Assembly: GCF_032922745.1 (NCBI RefSeq) | Contig: NZ_CP136693.1 | Coordinates: 434,001-498,000 of the forward strand | DNA length: 64,000 nt | Direction: 5' to 3' | Origin: Marinobacter salarius | GTDB lineage: Bacteria; Pseudomonadota; Gammaproteobacteria; Pseudomonadales; Oleiphilaceae | Shown: piece by piece, positions 17,402-25,677 of the stretch | Position numbering within the stretch: position 1 is the first letter of the stretch | How the letters are laid out: each line of letters begins with the position of its first letter | The notes under the pieces: model-generated | The model's database searches: none | Told to the model about the DNA's origin: nothing | Seen by the model: the letters and a program-made list of their open reading frames with translations, nothing else | Position numbers and translations under genes: made by a program

Positions 17402-19102
17402 ATGGTCCCAGCATCAGACCAGAAAACTCACATTCCCGGCACCGCGGACCTGGACAATCCGCTGTACTATCTCGAAAACTTCGAGACGGTGGTGCGCTGG
17501 GTACGGCACTATCACAGCGATTTGCTGACGGCCGATGAAATCGGGCACATAGACAACCTGCTGACACTGGACCAGCCCGCAAGGGCGCTGCTGGCTCGCA
17601 TGGTCATGCGTACCGGCGAACTGTTTCGTGTTGAGAAGCTCCGCTATCCGGAGCTTGGAGCCCCGGTGACCGAAGCCACCAACACCCTGCTGAACGCCGG
17701 ATGGATCAACGATACCCCGGAACTCCCCCTTGCCGACCTCTTTCGTCTGTTCACCCTCGGCGAACTGCGACCCGCATTGGCAGACAGGATCACCGCCGCC
17801 GGACTGCAGACGGGGGCAAGCAAAGCTGTGCTCAAGGAAACCCTGCTGCCACTGCACCCTGACCCCGCACCGGTCGAACTTTGGCTACCGGGCGTATCGA
17901 CACAGGTTATCCAGTTACAGAACATGGCCCTGTTCGACCGCCTGCGGCTGATGTTTTTCGGCAACCTGCGCCAGAGCTGGTCCGATTTCGTACTGGTGGA
18001 GCTGGGCCACCAGCAGTATGAACAGGTACCGCTTTCTGCCGAGTCCCGGGCTTTTGACGAACGTGACGACGTGGATCGTTATCTGGTGATGCACCACTGC
18101 CGTGAACGCCTGGATCAGGGCGAGGCGCCAGAAACCGTATGGCAGGACATCCCGACGGCCAATGAGAATGCCTGGCTGGAAAGCCGGCGCGGCCGCTTGC
18201 TGTTCGAACTGGGCAAGCTGGCAGAGCGCGGCGGCAACACAGAGCTGGCGTTGAAGGCCTATCGCCTCAGTGGGCATCGCGAATCACGGCTGCGCCAGCT
18301 ACGCCTTCTGGAACGGCTGAAGCAACACCATGAGGCCTGGAAGATTGCCCAGGCCGCCACCGCCGAACCCAGGTTTGGCGCTGAGGAACGCGGACTCGAA
18401 CGCATCCTGACGCGGTTGGCGAAAAAACTGGGAGAGCCACGGCCCCAGCAAAGCGAACGCCCGCCACTGACGGCGTTCACCCTGGAACTGGACAATCCCG
18501 ACGGCCACTCGGTGGAGTGGGTGGCCATGCAACACCTGAGCGAACCCGACACCCCCGTTGCCTATGTGGAAAACACCCTCATCAATGGCCTGTTTGGCCT
18601 GCTCTGCTGGCCCGCCCTGTTCGAACCTTTGCCCGGCGCATTCTTCCATCCCTTTCACACCGGGCCGGTGGACCTGTACCGGGAGGATTTTGTAGAACGT
18701 CGTCAGGCACTGTTTGACGACTGCCTCGGCACGCTGGCCTCTGACAATTACAAAACCCGAATCCGCGATACCTGGCAGGGAAAACAGGGCATCGCGTCGC
18801 CGTTTGTGATCTGGCCAATACTCTCGGAGGAATTGCTTGAAATGGCGCTGACGTGCATCCCGGCCCAACACCTGGAGCGGATGTTCCGGCGCCTGCTGGG
18901 CAACCTGCGCGAACACCGCAGCGGCTTTCCTGACCTGATCCGCTTTCGGCCCGACCACAACGATCCAAACCGGCGCTATGAAATGATCGAGGTCAAAGGC
19001 CCTGGCGACCGCCTGCAGGATCATCAGACCCGATGGCTTGAGTTCTGCGTTGACCACGGCATTCCCGTCTCCGTCTGCTATGTGCGCTGGACCGACCGAT
19101 GA
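17402..19102 (+). CDS. FAN1-like VRR-NUC structure-specific nuclease
   Basis: A 566-residue protein closely resembling in layout the bacterial FAN1 homologue of Pseudomonas, a structure-specific 5' flap endo/exonuclease linked to interstrand-crosslink repair. The N-terminal region (YYLENFETVVRWVRHYHSD, then LLARMVMRTGELFRVEKL) corresponds to the SAP-like DNA-binding part. A helical TPR-like middle follows. The C-terminal VRR-NUC domain has Asp511 (SGFPDLIRF) and Glu530/Lys532 (MIEVKGPGDRLQDHQ), the PD-(D/E)XK triad. The length is close to that of the Pseudomonas protein. The stop codon overlaps the helicase start (ATGA), strongly suggesting a functional pair. The ribosome site is weak. Confidence 0.9.
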   Translation: MVPASDQKTHIPGTADLDNPLYYLENFETVVRWVRHYHSDLLTADEIGHIDNLLTLDQPARALLARMVMRTGELFRVEKLRYPELGAPVTEATNTLLNAGWINDTPELPLADLFRLFTLGELRPALADRITAAGLQTGASKAVLKETLLPLHPDPAPVELWLPGVSTQVIQLQNMALFDRLRLMFFGNLRQSWSDFVLVELGHQQYEQVPLSAESRAFDERDDVDRYLVMHHCRERLDQGEAPETVWQDIPTANENAWLESRRGRLLFELGKLAERGGNTELALKAYRLSGHRESRLRQLRLLERLKQHHEAWKIAQAATAEPRFGAEERGLERILTRLAKKLGEPRPQQSERPPLTAFTLELDNPDGHSVEWVAMQHLSEPDTPVAYVENTLINGLFGLLCWPALFEPLPGAFFHPFHTGPVDLYREDFVERRQALFDDCLGTLASDNYKTRIRDTWQGKQGIASPFVIWPILSEELLEMALTCIPAQHLERMFRRLLGNLREHRSGFPDLIRFRPDHNDPNRRYEMIEVKGPGDRLQDHQTRWLEFCVDHGIPVSVCYVRWTDR

Positions 19103-21351
19103 CCGACCTCAACGTCGCGGTACGAACGCTGTGTGAATTCGCCGCCCGCAAGGGCGATCTGGACCTGCGCTACACCCCGGCGCCCACGTCGGAAGAAGGC
19201 ATTGCCGGCCACGGTGCGGTGCAGGCCCGTCGCGGCCCGAGGTATCAAAGCGAAGTGGCCCTGGCCGGCCAATGCGGCAAACTGATGGTCAGTGGGCGGG
19301 CCGACGGTTACGACCCGATCGCCGGCCGACTGGAGGAAATCAAGACCCACCGCGGTGACCTGTCCCGGGTACGGGAAGCCCAGCGCAATCTACACCGTGC
19401 ACAATTGCGGGCCTACGGAGCGTTACTGTGTCGACAGGAAAAGTTGAGCCAGATCGATCTCGCCCTGATCTACTACGATGTCGGCAAGGACAAGGAAACC
19501 CCCATCACCGAAACGGCCTTCGCGGAGGAATTGTGGCAGGAGCTGGAACATCTCTGTGAACACTACAGCGACTGGGCTGAACAGGAGGCCAGCCACCGGC
19601 ATGAAAGGGATCTGGCCCTGAAAAACCTGACCTTTCCCTTCCCTGACTTCCGGCCACAGCAGCGCGCCCTGGCGGAATCCGTTTACAGGAACAGCATCCG
19701 CCAACAGACCTTGCTACTGGAAGCACCCACCGGCCTCGGCAAGACGCTTGGCACCCTTTTTCCGGCCCTGATGGCGATGCCCACGGCCAGACACGACCGG
19801 CTATTCTACCTGACCAGCCGCAATACCGCCCGGCAACTGGCTGTCGATGCCGTTCACCTGTTGCGGAAAAAGCAACCCGGCCCATTGCCCCTGCGAACCC
19901 TGGAACTGGTGGCCAAGGACCATGCCTGCGAGCATCCGGACAAGGCGTGCCATGGGGACGCCTGCCCGCTGGCAAAGGGCTTCTTTGACCGATTGCCGGC
20001 GGCCCGCAAGGACGCTGCCAATCACACCGGTGCCCTGACCCAGGGGGTACTGGCCGACATCGCCCGCCAACACGGTATCTGCCCCTATTTCCTGGCGCAG
20101 GAAATGGCCCGCTGGTGCGATGTGGTGGTGGCCGATGTCAACCGGATGTTCGATCAGTCCGCCCTGCTCCATGCCCTGGTCCGGCAGAACGACTGGAAGG
20201 CCAGCCTGCTGGTCGACGAGGCCCACAATCTGGTGGACCGCGCCCGTGGCATGTATTCCGTGGAGCTGAGCCAGGCACGTCTGCTGCGGGTGCGGAAACA
20301 GGCCCCCAAAGCTTTGAAATCAAAACTCGATGGCGTGTCCCGGGCCTGGCAATCAGTCATCCGCGACCATTGCCCCGACATCAGCCGCGAGCCGGTGATG
20401 CTGGACACTCTTCCGGGTTCCCTGACCGGCGCTCTGAACCGGCTGGTCTCCGCCATTACCGACTACCTGGCGGACCATCCGCCAGACCTTGCCCTGCAGG
20501 AACTGATGTTCGAAAGCCTGGCCTTCACCAAACTGGCGGAGGTGTTTGGCGATCATTCCCTATGCGAGCTGATCCGGCCGGCAAGGGGCAAGGCCAGACT
20601 CAGCATTCAGAACCTGATCCCGGCGGACTTCCTGGCCCCGCGCTTCGAAGCCGCCGACAGCACGCTGATGTTTTCCGCAACCCTGTCGCCTGGCGTCTAT
20701 TACCGGGACCTTCTGGGCATGCCGGAGGACACCTGCTTCCGCTCCCTGCCAGGCCCCTTTACCCGCGACCAGCTTGAGGTGAATTTCACCCCGGACATCA
20801 GTACCCGGCAGCCGGACCGGGAACGCTCACTGACGCCCATCGCGGAACTGATCCACCGACAATACCAGCAGCGGCCCGGCAACTACCTGGCGTTTTTCAG
20901 CAGCTTTTCCTACCTCAACCGGGTGCGGGAAACTCTGCAACAACAGGCGCCTGACCTGCCGCTTCGAGCCCAACGCCCTGGCATGTCTGCCGATGAGCGC
21001 ACGGCGTTTCTTGACGATTTCAACGAGGACAATGCCGGCGTCGCCCTGGCCGTACTCGGGGGCGTTTTCAGTGAAGGCATCGACCTGCCCGGCGACCGAC
21101 TCATTGGCGCTTTCGTGGCGACGCTCGGCCTGCCGCCCTTCGACCATTGGCATGACATCCTGCGCCAGCGGTTGGAGCAACGCTTTGGTGCCGGCCACGC
21201 CTACACCTACCTGATTCCTGGCCTGCAAAAAGTCGCCCAGGCCGCCGGCCGGGTGATCCGCACGCCGGAGGACACCGGCGTAATCTGGCTGATCGATGAC
21301 CGCTTCCTGCAACCGCAGATCCGCAACCTGCTGCCAGCCTGGTGGGCCTGA
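19099..21351 (+). CDS. XPD/DinG-type Fe-S DNA helicase with a PD-(D/E)XK-like N-terminal domain
   Basis: A 750-residue superfamily 2 helicase. Walker A is EAPTGLGKT (about 208-216) and the DEAH box is LLVDEAHNLVD (about 369-379). Four Cys (277, 284, 289, 328) between them match the Fe-S cluster of XPD/DinG helicases. Motif VI is QAAGRVIRTPEDTG near the C-terminus. Before the helicase lies about 190 residues with Asp69 (SGRADGYD) and Glu80/Lys82 (RLEEIKTHRGD), a Cas4/RecB-type nuclease signature. The family unwinds 5' to 3'. Coupling by 4-bp overlap to FAN1 suggests it opens or clears the DNA that FAN1 cuts. Nuclease activity of the N-terminus is inferred only. Confidence 0.9.
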   Translation: MTDLNVAVRTLCEFAARKGDLDLRYTPAPTSEEGIAGHGAVQARRGPRYQSEVALAGQCGKLMVSGRADGYDPIAGRLEEIKTHRGDLSRVREAQRNLHRAQLRAYGALLCRQEKLSQIDLALIYYDVGKDKETPITETAFAEELWQELEHLCEHYSDWAEQEASHRHERDLALKNLTFPFPDFRPQQRALAESVYRNSIRQQTLLLEAPTGLGKTLGTLFPALMAMPTARHDRLFYLTSRNTARQLAVDAVHLLRKKQPGPLPLRTLELVAKDHACEHPDKACHGDACPLAKGFFDRLPAARKDAANHTGALTQGVLADIARQHGICPYFLAQEMARWCDVVVADVNRMFDQSALLHALVRQNDWKASLLVDEAHNLVDRARGMYSVELSQARLLRVRKQAPKALKSKLDGVSRAWQSVIRDHCPDISREPVMLDTLPGSLTGALNRLVSAITDYLADHPPDLALQELMFESLAFTKLAEVFGDHSLCELIRPARGKARLSIQNLIPADFLAPRFEAADSTLMFSATLSPGVYYRDLLGMPEDTCFRSLPGPFTRDQLEVNFTPDISTRQPDRERSLTPIAELIHRQYQQRPGNYLAFFSSFSYLNRVRETLQQQAPDLPLRAQRPGMSADERTAFLDDFNEDNAGVALAVLGGVFSEGIDLPGDRLIGAFVATLGLPPFDHWHDILRQRLEQRFGAGHAYTYLIPGLQKVAQAAGRVIRTPEDTGVIWLIDDRFLQPQIRNLLPAWWA

Positions 21352-21380
21352 CCCAGCCCATTAGAACGAACACCCTCATC

Positions 21381-21410
21381 CCGGCCGGCTTTTTCACGGG
21401 CCGGTTTTTG
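21381..21410 (+). terminator. Rho-independent terminator after the helicase gene
   Basis: CCGGCC (21381-21386) pairs with GGCCGG (21399-21404) and is followed directly by TTTTT. It lies 30 bases after the helicase stop codon and before the LLM oxidoreductase gene, closing the repair-gene run. Confidence 0.75.
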
Positions 21411-21445
21411 TTATGCTGCCGGATAGTTCAAACCCGGAGCATTCA

Positions 21446-22450
21446 ATGTCGCAGAATTCCAGCGCCCAATTCCCTGCCTATTCCCTTCTTGAGCTGGCCT
21501 CCGTTCGCGAAGGCGATTCCGTGGGGCAGACCCTGGCCAACAGCGTCGCCTACGCCCGCCACGCGGAAAGCCTGGGCTTTAACCGCTTCTGGCTGGCCGA
21601 GCATCACAACATGGAAGGCATCAGCAGTTCCGCAACGGCCGTACTGGTCGGGCACATTGCCGGTGCTACCAGCACTCTCCGGGTAGGGTCCGGGGGTATC
21701 ATGCTGCCCAACCATCCGCCGCTGGTGATCGCTGAGCAGTTCGGCACCCTGGAAAGCCTCTATCCCGGCCGAATTGACCTTGGACTCGGCCGTGCCCCTG
21801 GCACCGACCCTGTCACCAGCCGGGCGCTACGCCGGGACGGCCTCGGGGCAGAACAGTTTCCCGAGGATGTCGCGCGCTTGCAGACTTTGCTGGGGCCACT
21901 CCAGCCTGGCCAGCCGGTCAAGGCCATTCCCGGCGCCGGCACCAATGTGCCCATCTGGCTGCTGGGCTCCAGTCTTTACAGCGCACAGCTTGCCGCGATG
22001 CGGGGACTACCCTACGCCTTTGCCGGCCACTTCGCGCCCCGGCTTTACCGCGAGGCAATCCAGACGTACCGGGACAACTTCCAGCCTTCGGACCAACTGG
22101 ATAAACCCTATGTGATTCTGGCCGTTCCGGCCGTGCCAGCGGACACCGACGAGGAGGCCCAGTTCCTGGCCACCACCAGTTACCAGCGCATCCTTTCCCT
22201 GTTCCGGGGCCAACCTCTGTGGATGCGGCCTCCGGTCAAGTCCATGGAAGGTCTATGGAACAGCGGGGAGCAGGCAGGCGTGAAGGACTTCCTGTCGCTG
22301 CAGTTGCTGGGCAGTGAGGACACTCTCCGGGAGCAGCTGGAGCGGCTATTGCAGACTGTGGACGTGGACGAACTGATGTTTACTGTGGATCTGTACGACC
22401 CTGAGAAACGGCGGCACGCGCTGGATATCCTGGCCGCCACCCGACACTGA
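21446..22450 (+). CDS. LLM-class flavin-dependent oxidoreductase (luciferase-like)
   Basis: A 334-residue bacterial luciferase-like monooxygenase of the 'MsnO8/YhbW' group. Motifs include [39 protein letters not shown] and [20 protein letters not shown], which build the TIM-barrel flavin site. FMNH2 supplied by a separate reductase is expected. The ATG at 21446 is chosen because GGAG lies 6 bases upstream. An in-frame ATG 11 codons before it overlaps the terminator stem tail. The substrate is not known: members oxidise alkanes, aldehydes or sulfonates. The next gene, a small hydrolase, starts 19 bases after the stop. Confidence 0.9.
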   Translation: MSQNSSAQFPAYSLLELASVREGDSVGQTLANSVAYARHAESLGFNRFWLAEHHNMEGISSSATAVLVGHIAGATSTLRVGSGGIMLPNHPPLVIAEQFGTLESLYPGRIDLGLGRAPGTDPVTSRALRRDGLGAEQFPEDVARLQTLLGPLQPGQPVKAIPGAGTNVPIWLLGSSLYSAQLAAMRGLPYAFAGHFAPRLYREAIQTYRDNFQPSDQLDKPYVILAVPAVPADTDEEAQFLATTSYQRILSLFRGQPLWMRPPVKSMEGLWNSGEQAGVKDFLSLQLLGSEDTLREQLERLLQTVDVDELMFTVDLYDPEKRRHALDILAATRH

Positions 22451-22469
22451 CCTCTTACCGGAGACAACC

Positions 22470-23000
22470 ATGGCCACGCCCGAATTTCATGTTTTCCTGT
22501 CCCACGGCCTGGAAAGTGGCCCTGGAGGCACCAAAGTACAGGCCCTGAAAGCCGAAGCGGAAACCTTTCCCGGTGTAACCGCGATTGCCGTGGATCATCG
22601 CAGCACGAAAGATCCTGCCGAACGCCTCACACAGATGAGAGAAGCCATCACCGAGGCGGGTGCCGACCCGGAAAGAACCATCCTGGCCGGATCCAGCATG
22701 GGCGGCTGGGTGTGTGCCCGCACCAGTGCAGAAACACCGGTACTGGGGTGCTTCCTTCTGGCGCCGGCTCTGGCGATGTCGGCCTATCCGCAATCCAGCC
22801 CCCGTATTCAGGCCCGGCACACCCAGATCATTCATGGCTGGGACGACGATGTGGTACTGCCAATGCCGGTGATTGAGCTGGCACGGGAGCAGAAGCTGCC
22901 GTTGCTGGTACTTCCGGACGGACATCGCCTGGAAAACAGCCTGGCGCGGCTGGTGATCGAATTCAGGGGCTTCATGACCGACTGTCTGTCCAACGCCTGA
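22470..23000 (+). CDS. Small alpha/beta-fold hydrolase (RBBP9/YqiA-like)
   Basis: A 176-residue minimal alpha/beta hydrolase. The N-terminal SHGLESGPGGTKVQAL forms the oxyanion region and substrate entrance. The nucleophile elbow is LAGSSMGGWVC with the catalytic Ser, the acid is in IIHGWDDDVVLP and the His is in LPDGHRLENS. It lacks a cap domain. Related proteins are esterases or have unknown substrates. It follows the LLM oxidoreductase gene by 19 bases on the same strand with a GGAGA ribosome site, so the two may be cotranscribed, but no shared pathway is evident. Confidence 0.85.
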   Translation: MATPEFHVFLSHGLESGPGGTKVQALKAEAETFPGVTAIAVDHRSTKDPAERLTQMREAITEAGADPERTILAGSSMGGWVCARTSAETPVLGCFLLAPALAMSAYPQSSPRIQARHTQIIHGWDDDVVLPMPVIELAREQKLPLLVLPDGHRLENSLARLVIEFRGFMTDCLSNA

Positions 23001-23011
23001 CGACCGGCGCC

Positions 23012-23470
23012 TTATTTCATCCGTGAGGCTTCGAACACTGCCAGTTCTTCGCCGGTTTCACCCAGCAACCGAAGCTCGATGCCTTCGAGATTGACACCAA
23101 CGGTCTTGGCCAGGGCCGCGAACAGCATTTGTTCCGTCTGGTTATCCGGGCAGGCCCGGCGAGTGCTGGCCATGGAATCAAACAACAGGTTCTCACCCGT
23201 GACCTGATAGTCACCCATGTATTGATTGCAGCCACTGAAGCCACTCACCCGGCCGTCGTCCAGAAACAGAATGTGGGGTTTCTGGTCGGCGTTGGTTTTC
23301 GACACCGGTTCACCCGCGATGCTCAACAGCTGCCAATAGGTGTTGGTCAACGGCATCGCCACGATGTCATCCGCTGAACTTCTGGTGGCAGGTGATCCGA
23401 CGCAACCGGCCAGAAAAAGCAGAGCAAACAGAATTGCCACATGCCCGGGTACCGACACGACTCCTCTCAT
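23012..23470 (-). CDS. META/HslJ-type lipoprotein
   Basis: A 152-residue secreted lipoprotein. The signal peptide ends in the lipobox LFLAGC, so the mature protein begins with a lipidated Cys at about residue 22 and is anchored in a membrane. The mature part is a single META domain (NTYWQLLSIAGEP, then GRVSGFSGCNQYMGDYQ), a beta-barrel fold found in HslJ, which is linked to heat response and novobiocin resistance in E. coli. The ATG at 23470 is chosen for its GGGAG ribosome site 8 bases upstream. A start 13 codons earlier would give a poor signal peptide. It lies between recD and the convergent small hydrolase gene. Confidence 0.87.
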   Translation of the reverse strand: MRGVVSVPGHVAILFALLFLAGCVGSPATRSSADDIVAMPLTNTYWQLLSIAGEPVSKTNADQKPHILFLDDGRVSGFSGCNQYMGDYQVTGENLLFDSMASTRRACPDNQTEQMLFAALAKTVGVNLEGIELRLLGETGEELAVFEASRMK

Positions 23471-23505
23471 GTGTTTTCTCCCTATAAGGGTTAACAATAG
23501 GCGCT

Positions 23506-25677
23506 TCACGCTAACAACCCAGCCAGCCCCGACGCCCTGATCACGCTACGCCCCACTGCCTCTTTGAGTACACCTTCCTGACATACCGCCAGGCTGAGCC
23601 AGTGGCGTGCACGGGTGATACCGGTGTACACCAGCTCTCGGGTCAACACCGGGGTCAGGCGGTCCGGAATCACCAAGCAGGCGTGGGTGAATTCCGAGCC
23701 CTGGGACTTGTGCACGGTCATGGCGTAGACCGTTTCCATCGATTGCAAACGGCTGGGCGATATCCATCGGACACCTCCGCTACCGTCACTGGACGGAAAG
23801 GCGACCCTCAGGGTCTCTACCGGCTCACCCGAGTCGTTACGATCCCAGGGCACGCTGAGGGTGATACCGATATCGCCATTCATAAGGCCCAGATTATAGT
23901 CGTTTCCGGTGATCAGTACCGGACGACCGGCGTACCAACCTTCAGTGCGCTCGATCAAACCGGCACCGTGTAAACGCCCGGCAATGTCGTGGTTCAGCCC
24001 TTCTACTCCAAACGGCCCCTGACGCAACGCGCAAAGCACCTTGAAGCGATTGAACGCCGCGAGCACCTCGGTTGCCCAGGCGTCCCATGATTCACGCCCA
24101 TCCGCCTCAACGTCGGTGGCGGGTTTGCGGTCACGAATCAGCTTTAGATAGTGACCATAGCCAACCGGAGGATCAACCGGCGCAGTGCCAACCACGCGCT
24201 GCTCGCCCTGGTTGTGGAAACGTTCCGGACTGCCGGTCAGGGCGTGATTTGCCAACCACCCCATGTCGTTCTCACCGGTCAGCCAAGCCACATCCTCAAA
24301 GCCCTGGTTGCGGCATTGGCCGATCAATTCCCTGCTGAGCTGGCCCGCATTGGTGGCCGATGCCAGCACGCCGATACCGCTATGTTCGTCGAACCGATAG
24401 CTCTTTCGCAGCATGGCAACCGCCTGATCCAGAGCCAGGCCTTCGGAGTCCAGCAGCTCTGATGGCAATTGACATCCGGTCACCGCTTGTAGCCATTTCG
24501 CCGTTTGCGGCAGGTAGTGAGCGCCTTCGGCGCGCTGACAGAGTTCCCCCAACACCGCACCAGCGTCCACCGACGCCAGTTGATCCTTGTCCCCCAGCAT
24601 AATCAGCCTGGCCTTGTCGGGCAGGGCTGCAAAGACCGATGCCATCAGGTCCACATCCACCATGGACGCTTCATCAATCACCAGGATATCCAATGGCAAC
24701 GGATTGTCCTCGTTGTGACGAAAACTCCGTGAACCCGGGCGACTGCCCAACAGCCGGTGTAATGTAGTGACCTGGGTTGGAATGGCGGATTTATTCGGTG
24801 CACCCGGCAGGCTTTCCAGCGGCAGACGGTCAACGGCACCCCCGATGGACTCACTGAGCCTTGCGGCCGCTTTTCCGGTTGGCGCCGACAGGCGGATGCG
24901 CAGGTAAGGGTTGGCACCGGCGGTCCCCGCCGATTCACAGGCCATCGACTGCAAGGCTGCCAACAGGTTGACAACCGTGGTGGTTTTACCGGTGCCGGGA
25001 CCGCCGGTAATGACACTGAAGCGGTTCCGTGCTGCCAGGGCACAGGCCACTTTCTGATAATCCGGCGGGCCATCGGAATCGTTTTCCGTGCCGAACAGGG
25101 TATCCAGTGCCGTTTTCAACGGAGCGGTATCCGTCAACGCCACACGGTTGTCGAGACGTGCCCGAATACCGACGGCAATAGCCTGCTCATAGCGCCAGAA
25201 TCGACGCAGGTACAGCCGCGAGCCATCCAATACCAGCGGTGCTGCCTGCTCGCCGTTGCTGACAGCGCAGCTTTGCCCCAGCATCCCAATCAGTTGGTCA
25301 GCGCCGACACTGGCAAACAGATCCGACGGCCTCGGGCTGTTTTCAGGTAGAGAACCGACGCCTTCCGGCGGCAGTACCAGCGTTGGTTCCGTGGCACGAC
25401 AGAGATGACGCACATCCAGGCAAACGTGCCCCCGCCCCACCTGGTGTGACACCATCGCTGACAGCAGCGCAAGCATGGCCACCGGTTGCTCGCCCTGTTC
25501 ACGGACCATCGTGCAAACAAACGTCGCGAAGGCATGATCGAGAGCACGAATCCAGTCGCGCTCTACCCATTCGTCCAGCAAGGCCAGAGCGTCGGCAGCG
25601 GTTTGGGGCAACCGTGGTGCCGGTTCGGGCTCAACGGCGTCGAACAGGTCCGGAATGGTTCCGATTTCTCCGGTCAT
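23506..25677 (-). CDS. recD: Exodeoxyribonuclease V alpha subunit RecD
   Basis: A 723-residue 5'-3' SF1 helicase subunit of RecBCD, which processes double-strand DNA ends for recombination. Walker A is VITGGPGTGKTTTVV (about 220), motif II is DILVIDEASMVDVDL and the C-terminal motif VI region reads MTVHKSQGSEFTHACLV and YTGITRARHWLSLAV. The ATG overlaps the stop of recB by 4 bp. It is the last gene of the recC-recB-recD operon, the order found in Pseudomonas. A weak alternative is RecD2, but that family is not coupled to recB and recC. Confidence 0.96.
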   Translation of the reverse strand: MTGEIGTIPDLFDAVEPEPAPRLPQTAADALALLDEWVERDWIRALDHAFATFVCTMVREQGEQPVAMLALLSAMVSHQVGRGHVCLDVRHLCRATEPTLVLPPEGVGSLPENSPRPSDLFASVGADQLIGMLGQSCAVSNGEQAAPLVLDGSRLYLRRFWRYEQAIAVGIRARLDNRVALTDTAPLKTALDTLFGTENDSDGPPDYQKVACALAARNRFSVITGGPGTGKTTTVVNLLAALQSMACESAGTAGANPYLRIRLSAPTGKAAARLSESIGGAVDRLPLESLPGAPNKSAIPTQVTTLHRLLGSRPGSRSFRHNEDNPLPLDILVIDEASMVDVDLMASVFAALPDKARLIMLGDKDQLASVDAGAVLGELCQRAEGAHYLPQTAKWLQAVTGCQLPSELLDSEGLALDQAVAMLRKSYRFDEHSGIGVLASATNAGQLSRELIGQCRNQGFEDVAWLTGENDMGWLANHALTGSPERFHNQGEQRVVGTAPVDPPVGYGHYLKLIRDRKPATDVEADGRESWDAWATEVLAAFNRFKVLCALRQGPFGVEGLNHDIAGRLHGAGLIERTEGWYAGRPVLITGNDYNLGLMNGDIGITLSVPWDRNDSGEPVETLRVAFPSSDGSGGVRWISPSRLQSMETVYAMTVHKSQGSEFTHACLVIPDRLTPVLTRELVYTGITRARHWLSLAVCQEGVLKEAVGRSVIRASGLAGLLA

